From NCBI GenBank assembly GCA_046262315.1, contig JBHEMZ010000006.1:1-23309 (forward strand): a stretch of 23,309 bases of DNA, written 5' to 3'. The stretch is from JACVRM01 sp046262315 (GTDB lineage Bacteria; Actinomycetota; Thermoleophilia; Gaiellales; Gaiellaceae). Below are positions 15,157-22,055 of this stretch, piece after piece (the first letter of the stretch is position 1; every line of letters begins with the position of its first letter). Made by a program: the position numbers and the translations under genes. The notes beneath the pieces were generated by a model. The model ran no database searches and was not told the DNA's origin. It worked only from the letters and a program-made list of their open reading frames with translations.

Positions 15157-17107
15157 GACAACACTCACCGAGCGGCTCCTGTACGCCGCTCATGTCATCG
15201 ACGAGATCGGTAGCGTCGATGACGGGACCACCCAGACCGATTCTCTGGCGCTGGAACGGCAGCGCGGCATCACGATCAAGTCCGCCGTCGTGTCGTTCGC
15301 GATCGATGACGTCACGGTCAACCTGATCGACACACCCGGCCATCCGGATTTCATCGCCGAGGTGGAACGGGTGCTGGCCGTGCTCGACGGGGCCGTGCTC
15401 GTCGTCTGCGCCGTGGAAGGCGTGGAGGCGCAGACGCCCCTGCTGATGCGAGCGCTGCAGCGTCTGCACGTTCCCACACTCGTCTTCGTGAACAAGATCG
15501 ACCGTCGCGGCGCGGACTGCGAACGCCTGCTGGAGGCCGTCGCGGAACGGCTGACGCCGGCGATCGTCCCGATGGGATCTGCGCGTGCCGTCGGCACGCG
15601 CGCCGCCGAGTTCACGCCCTGGGGCGCCGCCGACGCCGCCTTGACAGCCAGCCTCGTCTCGGTACTCACCGAGCACGACGATGCGCTCCTCGCCGCCTAC
15701 GTAAACGACGAGGTGGGTGTGCCGTACGGCCGGCTCCGGGAGGAGCTCGCGGCGCAGACGAAGCGTGCGCTCGTGCATCCGGTGTTCTTCGGCTCGGCGA
15801 TCACCGGAGCGGGCGTCGAGTCGTTGATGGCAGGCATCGCGGAGCTGCTGCCTGCCGACGAAGGCGATGTCGATGCCGCGCTGTCCGGAACCGTCTTCAA
15901 GGTCGAGCGCGGTCGCTCTGGAGAGAAGATCGCTTACGTCCGGATGTTCTCGGGGACCCTGCGTACGCGCGACCGGGTGCGCGTACGCGGCGAGCACGAG
16001 CAGAAGGTGACCGCCATCAGCGTGTTCGAGGACGGTTCGGCCATCCGGCGCTCGTCGGTCACCGCGGGCCAGATCGCGCAGGCTTGGGGTCTTGGCGAGG
16101 GCCAGGTCGGCGACGCCATCGGCTTCCGCCGAGGCACAGCAGAAGCACACCGCTTTCCTCCGCCGACGCTGGAGACGGTCGTCGTTCCCCGCGGTCTGGG
16201 CGACAAAGCTGCGCTGCACGCCGCGCTCACCCAACTTGCGGAACAGGACCCTCTGATCAACCTGCGACAGGATGACCTCCGACAGGAGTTGTTCGTCTCG
16301 ATCTACGGCGAGGTGCAGAAGGAAGTCATCCAGGCGACGCTGGCGAACGAGTTCGGCCTCGACGTCGAGTTCCGCGAGACGACGACGATCTGCATCGAGC
16401 GGCCGATCGCTACCGGCGCTGCTGTCGAGCGACTTCGCGAGGAGCAGAATCCCTTCCTCGCGACCGTGGGACTACGCATCGAGCCGACGGCGAGCGAGTC
16501 CGGAATGACTTTCGCGCGGGAACGTGAGGTACTCGGGACGATGCCGCTCGCATTCTTCAAAGCGGTCGAGGACACGGTGCACCGGACGCTGCACGAGGGA
16601 ATCCACGGCTGGCAGGTGACCGACTGCACGGTCACCATGACGCATTCCGGCTACCTCCCGCGCCAGAGTCATGCCCATCAGGGCTTCGCGAAGAGCATGT
16701 CGAGCACGGGGGAGGACTTCCGCAAGCTGACTCCGCTGGTCTTGATGGCCGCGCTGAAGCAGGCGCGCACCGTCGTGTGCGAGCCGATCCACCGCTTCCA
16801 CCTCGACGGCCCTGCAGATTCGCTCCAACCGACGCTGCGCGTACTCGCACAGCTGCGAGCCGAGCCACAGACCCCCACGATCTCGAACTCGTCGTTCTCC
16901 CTGGAAGGCAAGATTGCGGCGGCGCGGATGCACCTCCTTCAGCACGAGCTGCGGGCCCTGACTCATGGCGAGGGCGTCCTGGAATTCGCCTTCGAGTGCT
17001 ACGAGCCAGTCGACGGGGAGATTCCCAAGCGACCGCGGTCCGACAATAACCCGCTCAACCGCGATGAATACCTACTGCGCCTGGCGCGACGTCTGCCAGG
17101 CGGCTAG
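15104..17107 (+). CDS. TetM/Otr(A)-type tetracycline resistance ribosomal protection GTPase
   Basis: This 667-residue translational GTPase of the ribosomal protection family resembles elongation factor G and, in known members, frees ribosomes from tetracycline. G-domain motifs are AHVDAGKTT (12-20), RGITI (54-58), DTPGH (76-80) and NKID (130-133). The downstream order, with domain II, the shortened III-V region and THSGYLPRQSHAHQG before DFRKLTPLVLMAAL, is that of Otr(A) and TetM rather than EF-G; full-length members have about 640-670 residues. The GTG at 15104 has GGAGG nine bases ahead. A leader frame overlaps the start. Chromosomal actinobacterial relatives are common and may be intrinsic rather than acquired. 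Nothing here shows the resistance spectrum. Confidence 0.93.
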   Translation: MSRKTLNLGILAHVDAGKTTLTERLLYAAHVIDEIGSVDDGTTQTDSLALERQRGITIKSAVVSFAIDDVTVNLIDTPGHPDFIAEVERVLAVLDGAVLVVCAVEGVEAQTPLLMRALQRLHVPTLVFVNKIDRRGADCERLLEAVAERLTPAIVPMGSARAVGTRAAEFTPWGAADAALTASLVSVLTEHDDALLAAYVNDEVGVPYGRLREELAAQTKRALVHPVFFGSAITGAGVESLMAGIAELLPADEGDVDAALSGTVFKVERGRSGEKIAYVRMFSGTLRTRDRVRVRGEHEQKVTAISVFEDGSAIRRSSVTAGQIAQAWGLGEGQVGDAIGFRRGTAEAHRFPPPTLETVVVPRGLGDKAALHAALTQLAEQDPLINLRQDDLRQELFVSIYGEVQKEVIQATLANEFGLDVEFRETTTICIERPIATGAAVERLREEQNPFLATVGLRIEPTASESGMTFAREREVLGTMPLAFFKAVEDTVHRTLHEGIHGWQVTDCTVTMTHSGYLPRQSHAHQGFAKSMSSTGEDFRKLTPLVLMAALKQARTVVCEPIHRFHLDGPADSLQPTLRVLAQLRAEPQTPTISNSSFSLEGKIAAARMHLLQHELRALTHGEGVLEFAFECYEPVDGEIPKRPRSDNNPLNRDEYLLRLARRLPGG

Positions 17108-17427
17108 TGCATCTCGGCGCCCCCCGAGGAGTGCGGCGGGTTCCCGGCGTGGCAGATCGCGCCCCCGCTCCCGTTCATCCCGGAGGACCGCCACGGGGAC
17201 ACATTGCTGGCATTCGTCGCCTGCTGGGCCGGGGCCGCTCGACCAGGGCGAGGCGATGTTGAAGCGCCGCTCCACGATGTCGCCCCGGTCGAAGTCGAGC
17301 ACGTCGGCGAGATGCCCTCGTTCAGTTGCTCTTGAAAAAGGGCGCCGGCGCAAGGAGCCCTCTCACGTGGCAATGTCGGCCGAAGGCGGGCAGGGCCTGC
17401 TGCCTCGCCCGCCCTCGGCCAAACCGG
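17108..17427. other. Gene-free spacer between convergent genes
   Basis: About 320 bases separate the GTPase stop from the end of the catalase pseudogene on the other strand. Frames are open on the minus strand (17104-17373 and 17072-17353), but both overlap the end of the GTPase gene and neither gives a protein I recognise. The only clear structure is the hairpin at 17378-17420. Confidence 0.5.
17378..17420. terminator. Long GC-rich hairpin, likely bidirectional terminator
   Basis: GGCCGAAGGCGGGC (17378-17391) pairs with GCCCGCCCTCGGCC (17407-17420) in 13 of 14 positions, around a 15-base loop. It sits just past the end of the catalase pseudogene on the minus strand and downstream of the GTPase gene on the plus strand. 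No run of T follows on either strand, so intrinsic termination of the classic type is uncertain, but long GC hairpins without a T tract are common in actinobacteria. Confidence 0.55.
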
Positions 17428-18379
17428 CTACGACCGCGAGAGCGCGACCTCGGTCGCGACGACGCCGGTCGGCTCGTCGGAGAGACCCGCCGACTTACGA
17501 AGCTTCCGCGCGATCTCCGCGATCTCCTCCGGCGCGTAGTCCGGCGCGAAGACGCTCGGCTGCGCAGGCAGATCGTGCGGCGGCACCCCGCTGGGTGCCT
17601 CGTCCACGACCGACAACTCCTGGCCTGTCTCCGGATGGGGGCCGTTGAAGACCGCCGCGAGCTCCTTGTAGTCGTTCGGAGAGAACCGGTAGAGCCGCAG
17701 ATGCTCGTTCTTCTCGATGTGCGGCCGGCACTCAGGGATCTTCTCGGTCGGAATGCGCGGCGTCGGGAAAAGCTTCGTCAGATTCGCTCCGGTTAGGCGC
17801 TCGACCGCACGCGCGTAGGCGACCTGGTGCACGCCGCCGCGGACGAGCAGATAGCCCGTCAGCGCTCGGGCCGCCGGATGCTCGACCATCTCGTAGACCT
17901 TGAGTTTGTTGTTCCGCGTCGGGTTTCGAGGAAGAAGTTATGGGTCAAAAGGAGTTGGCAACCCACACCACTTCCTGGCCGGAGGACAGGGCGCGCTGCC
18001 CCAGGACTCGAACGGCCGCCCGTGGAACGGCGACTACGTCTTCTCGTCAGGCGACCTCGTCGAGGACTTGACCGCGGTGAGCGAGTGCTCGGCGCGCGGC
18101 CGTTATCGGTCGGCGTCGCTCCCGTCAGCACCGTGTTGATCGTCGCGGCGACGAGCTCCACGTGCCCGAACTCCTCGGCGGCGATGTTCGCCACGAGATC
18201 GTAGAACGGCGCGCGTGCTGCCGGGCCCGGAAGTTGAACGACTGGAACGTGTAGTTCAGGAACGTCGGCATCTCGCCAAAGCGGCCGCCCATCAGCTCCT
18301 GAACGGCAGCGGCGCCGGCCGGGTCGGGTTCGGAGGGCGGCGGCAACTCGGTTGCGACGCGATCGATGCGGACGATCAT
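17428..18379 (-). pseudogene. Manganese catalase gene, frameshifted and internally inverted
   Basis: The minus strand encodes pieces of one di-manganese catalase in correct order. From ATG 18379: the N-terminus with GGRFGEMPTFLNYTFQSF; after a frameshift near 18215, NIAAEEFGHVELVAATINT; after another near 18090, EHSLTAVK. The next about 40 residues are missing from this strand. Then LTHNFFLE, a further frameshift near 17918, and the C-terminal part with YEMVEHPAARALTGYLLVRG, GGVHQVAYARA and FAPDYAPEEIAEIA to the stop at 17428. The missing piece is present on the opposite strand. Each break looks like a 1-base loss. Most Mn ligands can be identified (Glu in GEM, Glu and His in AEEFGH, His in VHQ); one Glu lies in the inverted part. 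No intact protein can be made. Sequencing error could explain single indels, not the inversion. Confidence 0.85.
17943..18073. other. 131-bp micro-inversion inside the catalase pseudogene
   Basis: On the plus strand this segment encodes NPHHFLAGGQGALPQDSN, then GRPWNGDYVFSSGDLVEDLT, the central part of manganese catalase, while both flanks encode catalase on the minus strand. The borders are the inverted repeat GGTCAA (17943-17948) and TTGACC (18068-18073). Flipping 17949-18067 back joins LVED directly and in frame to LTHNFFLE at one border, and places AVK before the NPHH segment at the other with one extra base. Inversion through these 6-bp repeats therefore explains the arrangement. Confidence 0.85.
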
Positions 18380-18686
18380 CGTGGCCTTTCTTCGGTGACG
18401 GAAACCTGTGGCTTTCCGCTCTGGCGGGCGGTAAACCGCCAGCTTCGATCGGCGATCGAGAACTGCCTATTCAGGAGAGGGTCGGAGCCAGGCGACGAGG
18501 TCGAACAGCGAGGTCCGCGCGGACAGCTCTCCTTCACCGCGTGCAGGGCCGGCCCCCAACAGCTTGCAGCCGTTCCCCACGCGACCTGGCCGACCCTACG
18601 GTCGGGCCGGTGCGGAAGTCCAGGTCGTGCCTTGAGACCTTGGCGGCGGCAGGCGCGGGTCGAACGTGGGTGCGCCGCCGAGCGGA
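18380..18686. other. Spacer upstream of the catalase pseudogene
   Basis: These 307 bases lie between two minus-strand genes and should contain the former catalase promoter. I see no coding region I can support. A hairpin is possible at 18421-18442, with CTGGCGG and CCGCCAG around GCGGTAAA and an alternative inner pairing of GGCGG with CCGCC. It has no T run. It could end transcription of the small Lys-rich gene or be part of the catalase leader. Confidence 0.4.
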
Positions 18687-18800
18687 TTACTTCCCGCGTG
18701 AGGTCTTCTTCACCTTCGAAGTCTTCTTCGTCGGCTTCGGCTTGTCAGAAAGCGGGTTACCCGCTGCTGCCGCTCGGGCCTTCTGTTTTTTCGTGGCCAT
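18687..18800 (-). CDS. Small Lys-rich basic protein, 37 residues
   Basis: ATG at 18800 on the minus strand, with AGGAGG five bases upstream (18811-18806), opens a frame that stops at TAA 18687-18689. The product begins MATKKQKARAAAAGNPLSD and continues with KPKPTKKTSKVKKTSRGK. It has about 14 Lys or Arg and only two acidic residues, no Cys and no aromatic residue. The sequence resembles the basic tails of actinobacterial histone-like proteins, so nucleic-acid binding is likely, but no named family is claimed. It is divergent from the DUF2382 gene and lies upstream of the catalase pseudogene, both stress-type genes. The very strong ribosome binding site is the best argument that it is real. 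Confidence 0.6.
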   Translation of the reverse strand: MATKKQKARAAAAGNPLSDKPKPTKKTSKVKKTSRGK

Positions 18801-18913
18801 GCCGCCCTCCTCTCGAGCGAGAACGCTCTTCTCGCGAACTTACCAGCTAACGGGCGGACGCGGCCGAAGCGCGCGGTTGGGCTTGGCTGTGCCGAAGCGC
18901 TTTCTTCCGCCGG

Positions 18914-18943
18914 CGCCCGATCGGCGGCGCCGCCGATCGGGCG
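18914..18943. repeat. Perfect 30-bp palindrome in the divergent spacer
   Basis: CGCCCGATCGGCGGC (18914-18928) is followed at once by its exact reverse complement (18929-18943), 15-bp arms with no spacer. It lies 27 bases before the GTG of the DUF2382 gene and 113 bases before the start of the divergent Lys-rich gene. The sequence GATCGGCG is partly repeated again at 18943-18950. It may be an operator for a dimeric regulator, a very stable RNA hairpin in the DUF2382 leader, or a terminator-like element. Confidence 0.7.
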
Positions 18944-18970
18944 ATCGGCGCAGGGTGTGCTGCTCGCCTC

Positions 18971-19375
18971 GTGGTCGCTTCACCGTCCCGGAACGCACGC
19001 CTTGAAGGAACCGGACCCGACGCGACGCTCGTCCGCTCCGAGGAGGAACTTGTCGTCGGCACGGAGCAGTACACGCGTGGCACGCTACGCGCTCGCAAGC
19101 ACGTCGACGTTGACCACTTCGACCAGAGCTTCGAGCGCGATGTGGAGCGGCTGGACGACGTCGAGCGAGTCGAGGCCCCCGACGGCGACTCTGGCGAAAT
19201 TGAGACACTCCCAGACGGCTCGGTGTCCATCCCGGTGTTCGAAGAACGGCTCGTCGTCACCAAGCAAGTCGTCGTGCGCGAACGAGTGATCATCCGCAAG
19301 AAGACCGAGACGGAGCAGGAGCGGGTTCAGGCAGACCTCCGCCGAGAACGGGTCGAGGTCGAAGAAGAAACCTGA
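18971..19375 (+). CDS. DUF2382 (YsnF/AvaK)-domain stress protein
   Basis: This 134-residue acidic protein starts with GTG at 18971. Residues 20-132 match the DUF2382 pattern: an opening RSEEELVVGTEQYTRGTLRA, a central acidic segment, SIPVFEERLVVTKQVVVRER, then IIRKKTETEQERVQADLRRE and RVEVEEE. The order beta hairpin, EERLVVTKQVV, KERV-like and DLRRERVE is the known signature of YsnF, a general stress protein family of unknown biochemical role. Many relatives also carry a PRC-barrel domain in front; it is absent here. There is no signal peptide or membrane helix. The palindrome just upstream may control it. Confidence 0.75.
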   Translation: MVASPSRNARLEGTGPDATLVRSEEELVVGTEQYTRGTLRARKHVDVDHFDQSFERDVERLDDVERVEAPDGDSGEIETLPDGSVSIPVFEERLVVTKQVVVRERVIIRKKTETEQERVQADLRRERVEVEEET

Positions 19376-19383
19376 TACTCGAG

Positions 19384-19631
19384 ATGACCGCCATCGCCGG
19401 TCCCGCCGAACGCAGGTATCCGTACATCCAGGAAAGGGAGCAGCAATGGCTGACCCGGCCCCCGTACGGAAGCGACGTCCCGGCAGGCACCTACCGCTGT
19501 ACACACTGCGGCTACGAGCTCGGTGTCCAGTCGATCCAGTCGCTTCCTCCCTGCCCGACGTGCGAAGCCCGTATTCCTGGAAGGCGCTGACAGGCGGCGA
19601 CAGCAAGGATGACCCGTACCCGAACGGTTAG
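19384..19631 (+). pseudogene. Zinc-ribbon protein gene with a frameshift near its end
   Basis: ATG at 19384, nine bases after the DUF2382 gene, opens a frame with YPYIQEREQQWLTRPPYGSD, then GTYRCTHCGYELGVQSIQSL and PPCPTC. The CxxCGY and CPTC pairs form a zinc ribbon. As read, the frame ends early at 19588-19590 (EARIPGRR). The other frame continues SPYSWKALTGGDSKDDPYPN-G to TAG 19629-19631. That ending fits this kind of small protein (W, then GG, then DPYP) better. One missing base near 19565 explains both. Function is unknown; such proteins often accompany stress genes. If the base is a sequencing error, the intact product has about 82 residues. Confidence 0.65.
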
Positions 19632-20076
19632 CGCGCGTTGATTCGTGTGTTCGAGCGCTCAGCCGAGGGTGACGGGCGCCTCAAGGTGGAAAGGTTGCAG
19701 ATCGAGAAGGAGCAGAGCAAGCGTTAGGCGGGGCGTGCCGATTGTTTCTGCCGCCGGAGCAGCTCGCCGCCGTTGACGGGACGAGGCCCAGGTCGTATGC
19801 CGCCGGGCACTCGCCCGGGCAGAGGGACTCAGCGCGCTCGTCACCTGACGGTTTGAGATTCGCGCAATACGGGGACAAACCACGGCTGTCATCGAAACCG
19901 GCGCGGAATGCAGCGCGTCCGCGCGTCGTTGAAGTAGGTGAGCCGCAAAGGGCTTCGCTCCGCGGCTCGAGCGGCGCGCCTTCCCGGCGTGCTCCCAACG
20001 AAACGAAGAGTGCCGATGAAAGCGGCGCGCTTCCGCTGGCAGGAGATCGAAGGAGGACATTCAACTGAGCATCACC
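19632..20076. other. 445-bp leader region of the sigma factor gene
   Basis: No gene can be supported with confidence. A TTG at 19638 opens a 29-codon frame to TAG 19725-19727 (FERSAEGDGRLKVERLQIEK, then EQSKR); its charged tail looks protein-like and may be a gene remnant. A perfect hairpin CCGGGC-ACTC-GCCCGG lies at 19803-19818. No clear -35/-10 pair was found for the sigma factor gene. Confidence 0.4.
20051..20056 (+). promoter_or_regulatory. Shine-Dalgarno site that questions the sigma factor start
   Basis: AGGAGG at 20051-20056 is a full consensus site, but it is 20 bases from the ATG at 20077. It is eight bases from an in-frame CTG at 20065, which would add four residues (L/M-S-I-T) before the Met. 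The start could therefore be CTG, or the spacing could be bridged by RNA structure. Confidence 0.45.
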
Positions 20077-21126
20077 ATGGAACACGAAGCAATCACCCGC
20101 TTCATCGAGGACTCGGAGGAGCGCGGCACCGTCGGACAGGACGAGCTCGAGGCAATTGCGCTCGAGCACGACCTCGACGAGGCCGACGTCGCCGAGCTCG
20201 CTCGAGAGCTCGAGACGCGCGGTGTCGAGCGCCTGGACGCGGAGGATGCAGCCGCGGCGGCGACGCCTGCGCTCGACCTCACTCCTGCGGCGACTGGCAC
20301 GAGCGACTCGCTGCAGCTCTTCCTGAACGAGATCGGCCGACACGAGCTGCTCACGGCCGCGCAGGAGGTCGCGCTCGCGAAGCGCGTCGAGCGCGGCGAC
20401 GCGGCCGCCAAGGAGCGGATGATCAACTCGAATCTGCGCCTCGTCGTCTCGGTCGCCAAGCGCTACCAGGGCCATGGCGTGCCGCTGCTCGACCTCGTCC
20501 AGGATGGCGTGATCGGCCTGAACCGCGCGGTTGAGAAGTTCGACTGGCGGCGCGGCTACAAGTTCTCGACCTACGCCACCTGGTGGATCCGCCAGGCCGT
20601 GCAGCGGGCCGTCGCCAACCAGGCACGGACGATCCGCGTGCCTGTCCACGTGCACGAGCGCCGCCAGAAGCTGGGCCGCGTGGGCCAGAAGCTGCGCGTC
20701 GAGCTCGGGCGCGACGCCTCCCCCGACGAGCTGGCAGAGGCCACGGGCCTGCGACTCGACCACGTCGAGGAGGCGCTGAAGATCGCGGACGCGTCCGTCT
20801 CTCTGAACCAGGCCGTCGGCTCAGACGGCGAGGGCGAGCTCGGCGAGCTGTTCGCCGACGAGTCCGCCGCCGACCCCGAGGAAGAGGCCGCCGATTCGCT
20901 GCGGCGGCAGGCCGTGCGGCAGGTCGTCTCCCGCCTGCCCGAGCGCGAGCGCGAAGTGATCGAGCTGCGCTTCGGCTTACGCGACGGCGAGCCGTGGGCG
21001 CTGGAAGCCATCGGTCGCGAGCTTGGCCTCACCCGCGAGCGCGTCCGCCAGCTCGAGTCGGGCGCCATGAAGCGGCTCGAGGCGATGCTGTCCGGGTCGG
21101 ACTCGGATCTTGCCGCTGCGGCGTAG
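20077..21126 (+). CDS. RpoD/SigA-like sigma-70 factor (group 1 or 2)
   Basis: This 349-residue RNA polymerase sigma factor has the full primary-type set of regions. Residues 4-56 resemble region 1.1. Region 1.2 is at 77-108 (DSLQLFLNEIGRHELLTAAQ). Region 2 is at 113-183, with NLRLVVSVAKRY, DLVQDGVIGLNRAVEKFDW and YKFSTYATWWIRQAVQRAVA. Region 3 is at 192-270. Region 4 is at 284-338, with LPEREREVIELRFGL and the helix-turn-helix LTRERVRQLESGAMKRLEAM. It is shorter than principal actinobacterial sigma factors because it lacks the long basic N-terminus, so it may be an alternative group 2 factor. The gap to the next gene is only 8 bases, so the dioxygenase and esterase genes may be cotranscribed with it. 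Confidence 0.93.
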   Translation: MEHEAITRFIEDSEERGTVGQDELEAIALEHDLDEADVAELARELETRGVERLDAEDAAAAATPALDLTPAATGTSDSLQLFLNEIGRHELLTAAQEVALAKRVERGDAAAKERMINSNLRLVVSVAKRYQGHGVPLLDLVQDGVIGLNRAVEKFDWRRGYKFSTYATWWIRQAVQRAVANQARTIRVPVHVHERRQKLGRVGQKLRVELGRDASPDELAEATGLRLDHVEEALKIADASVSLNQAVGSDGEGELGELFADESAADPEEEAADSLRRQAVRQVVSRLPEREREVIELRFGLRDGEPWALEAIGRELGLTRERVRQLESGAMKRLEAMLSGSDSDLAAAA

Positions 21127-21134
21127 TCGCGACG

Positions 21135-22055
21135 GTGCAACTCGAGGGCATCCACCACGTCACGTGCATCACGGCCGACGCGCCGGGGAACGTCGACTTC
21201 TACGCGCGCGTGCTCGGCCTGCGGCTCGTCAAGAAGACGGTCAACCAGGACGACCCGACCGTCTACCACCTCTTCTACGCGGATGAGCTGGGTAGCGCCG
21301 GCGCCGATATCACGTTTTTCGAGTACCCAGGCGTGCCGCGCGGACGCGCGGGGGCCGGCATGGTGCACCGCGTCACCTACCGCGTCGGCTCCCAGGCCGC
21401 GCTCGACTTCTGGGCTGAGCGACTCGGTGCAGAAGGCGTCGAGATCGAGCGCTCGGAGGGGCGCCTGGGCTTCGCCGACCCGGAGGGGCTCGGGCTCGAG
21501 CTCACCGTTGTGAAGACGGGCGACGAGCCGCTCGTCGCCCAGCATCCGGATATCCCCACCGAGCATGCGCTCCAGGGCTTCGACGCCCTGCGGGCGTACT
21601 CCAATCCGGACCGCAGCCGCGAGTTCCTCGAGGGAGCGCTCGAGTTCGAGCCCACGGGTGAGGGGGCGTGGGAGGCGCGCGGCGAGCGCCGCGGCGGCTT
21701 CTATTCCTACGACCCGCCGCCGGACGCGCGCGGCTTGAACGGCGCGGGCACCGTGCACCACGTCGCCTGGGCGTCGCCGCCCGAGGAGCACGAAGCCTGG
21801 CGCGAGCGAGCCCTGCGGGGCGGCGCCACGCCGACGCCCGTAATCGACCGCTTCTATTTCAAGTCGATCTACTTCCGCGAGCCGAGCGGAGTGCTCTTCG
21901 AGATCGCGACGCTCGGGCCGGGCTTCACCGCCGACGAGCCGCTGGAAACGCTCGGAGAGCGCCTGTCGCTGCCGCCTGACTACGAGCATCTGCGCGATCG
22001 TCTGGAGCCGGTGTTGACGCCGCTGCCGGACGTCCGCCGGACCGCCTCGCGGTGA
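21135..22055 (+). CDS. Ring-cleaving dioxygenase (VOC family, MhqO-like)
   Basis: This 306-residue protein starts with GTG at 21135, eight bases after the sigma factor stop. It has two VOC (glyoxalase/extradiol dioxygenase) modules. The first starts GIHHVTCITADAPGNVDFYA with His at 7-8. The second has GTVHHVAWASP (H208, H209), and the final YFREPSGVLFEIATLGPGF holds the metal ligand E256. The layout, with conserved KKTVNQDDPTVYHLFYAD and the ALQGFDALRAYS linker, is that of the hydroquinone/catechol ring-cleaving group that includes Bacillus MhqO. It would use Fe(II) or another divalent metal to open quinol rings in the cytoplasm. It is linked by a GTGA overlap to an esterase, as mhqO is to mhqD in Bacillus. 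Confidence 0.88.
   Translation: MQLEGIHHVTCITADAPGNVDFYARVLGLRLVKKTVNQDDPTVYHLFYADELGSAGADITFFEYPGVPRGRAGAGMVHRVTYRVGSQAALDFWAERLGAEGVEIERSEGRLGFADPEGLGLELTVVKTGDEPLVAQHPDIPTEHALQGFDALRAYSNPDRSREFLEGALEFEPTGEGAWEARGERRGGFYSYDPPPDARGLNGAGTVHHVAWASPPEEHEAWRERALRGGATPTPVIDRFYFKSIYFREPSGVLFEIATLGPGFTADEPLETLGERLSLPPDYEHLRDRLEPVLTPLPDVRRTASR

Noticed and set aside
17072..17373. Minus-strand open frames after the ribosomal protection gene
   Set aside because: They run into the end of that gene, have unlike frames side by side and give no recognisable protein.
17900..18139. A separate plus-strand gene in the catalase region
   Set aside because: Its middle is manganese catalase sequence in reverse orientation and its ends are antisense of the flanking catalase parts; it is explained by the inversion.
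19742..20068. 108-residue plus-strand frame ahead of the sigma factor
   Set aside because: Composition is Ser/Arg/Ala-rich like random GC-rich frames, with no motif and no ribosome site; the opposite strand is equally open.
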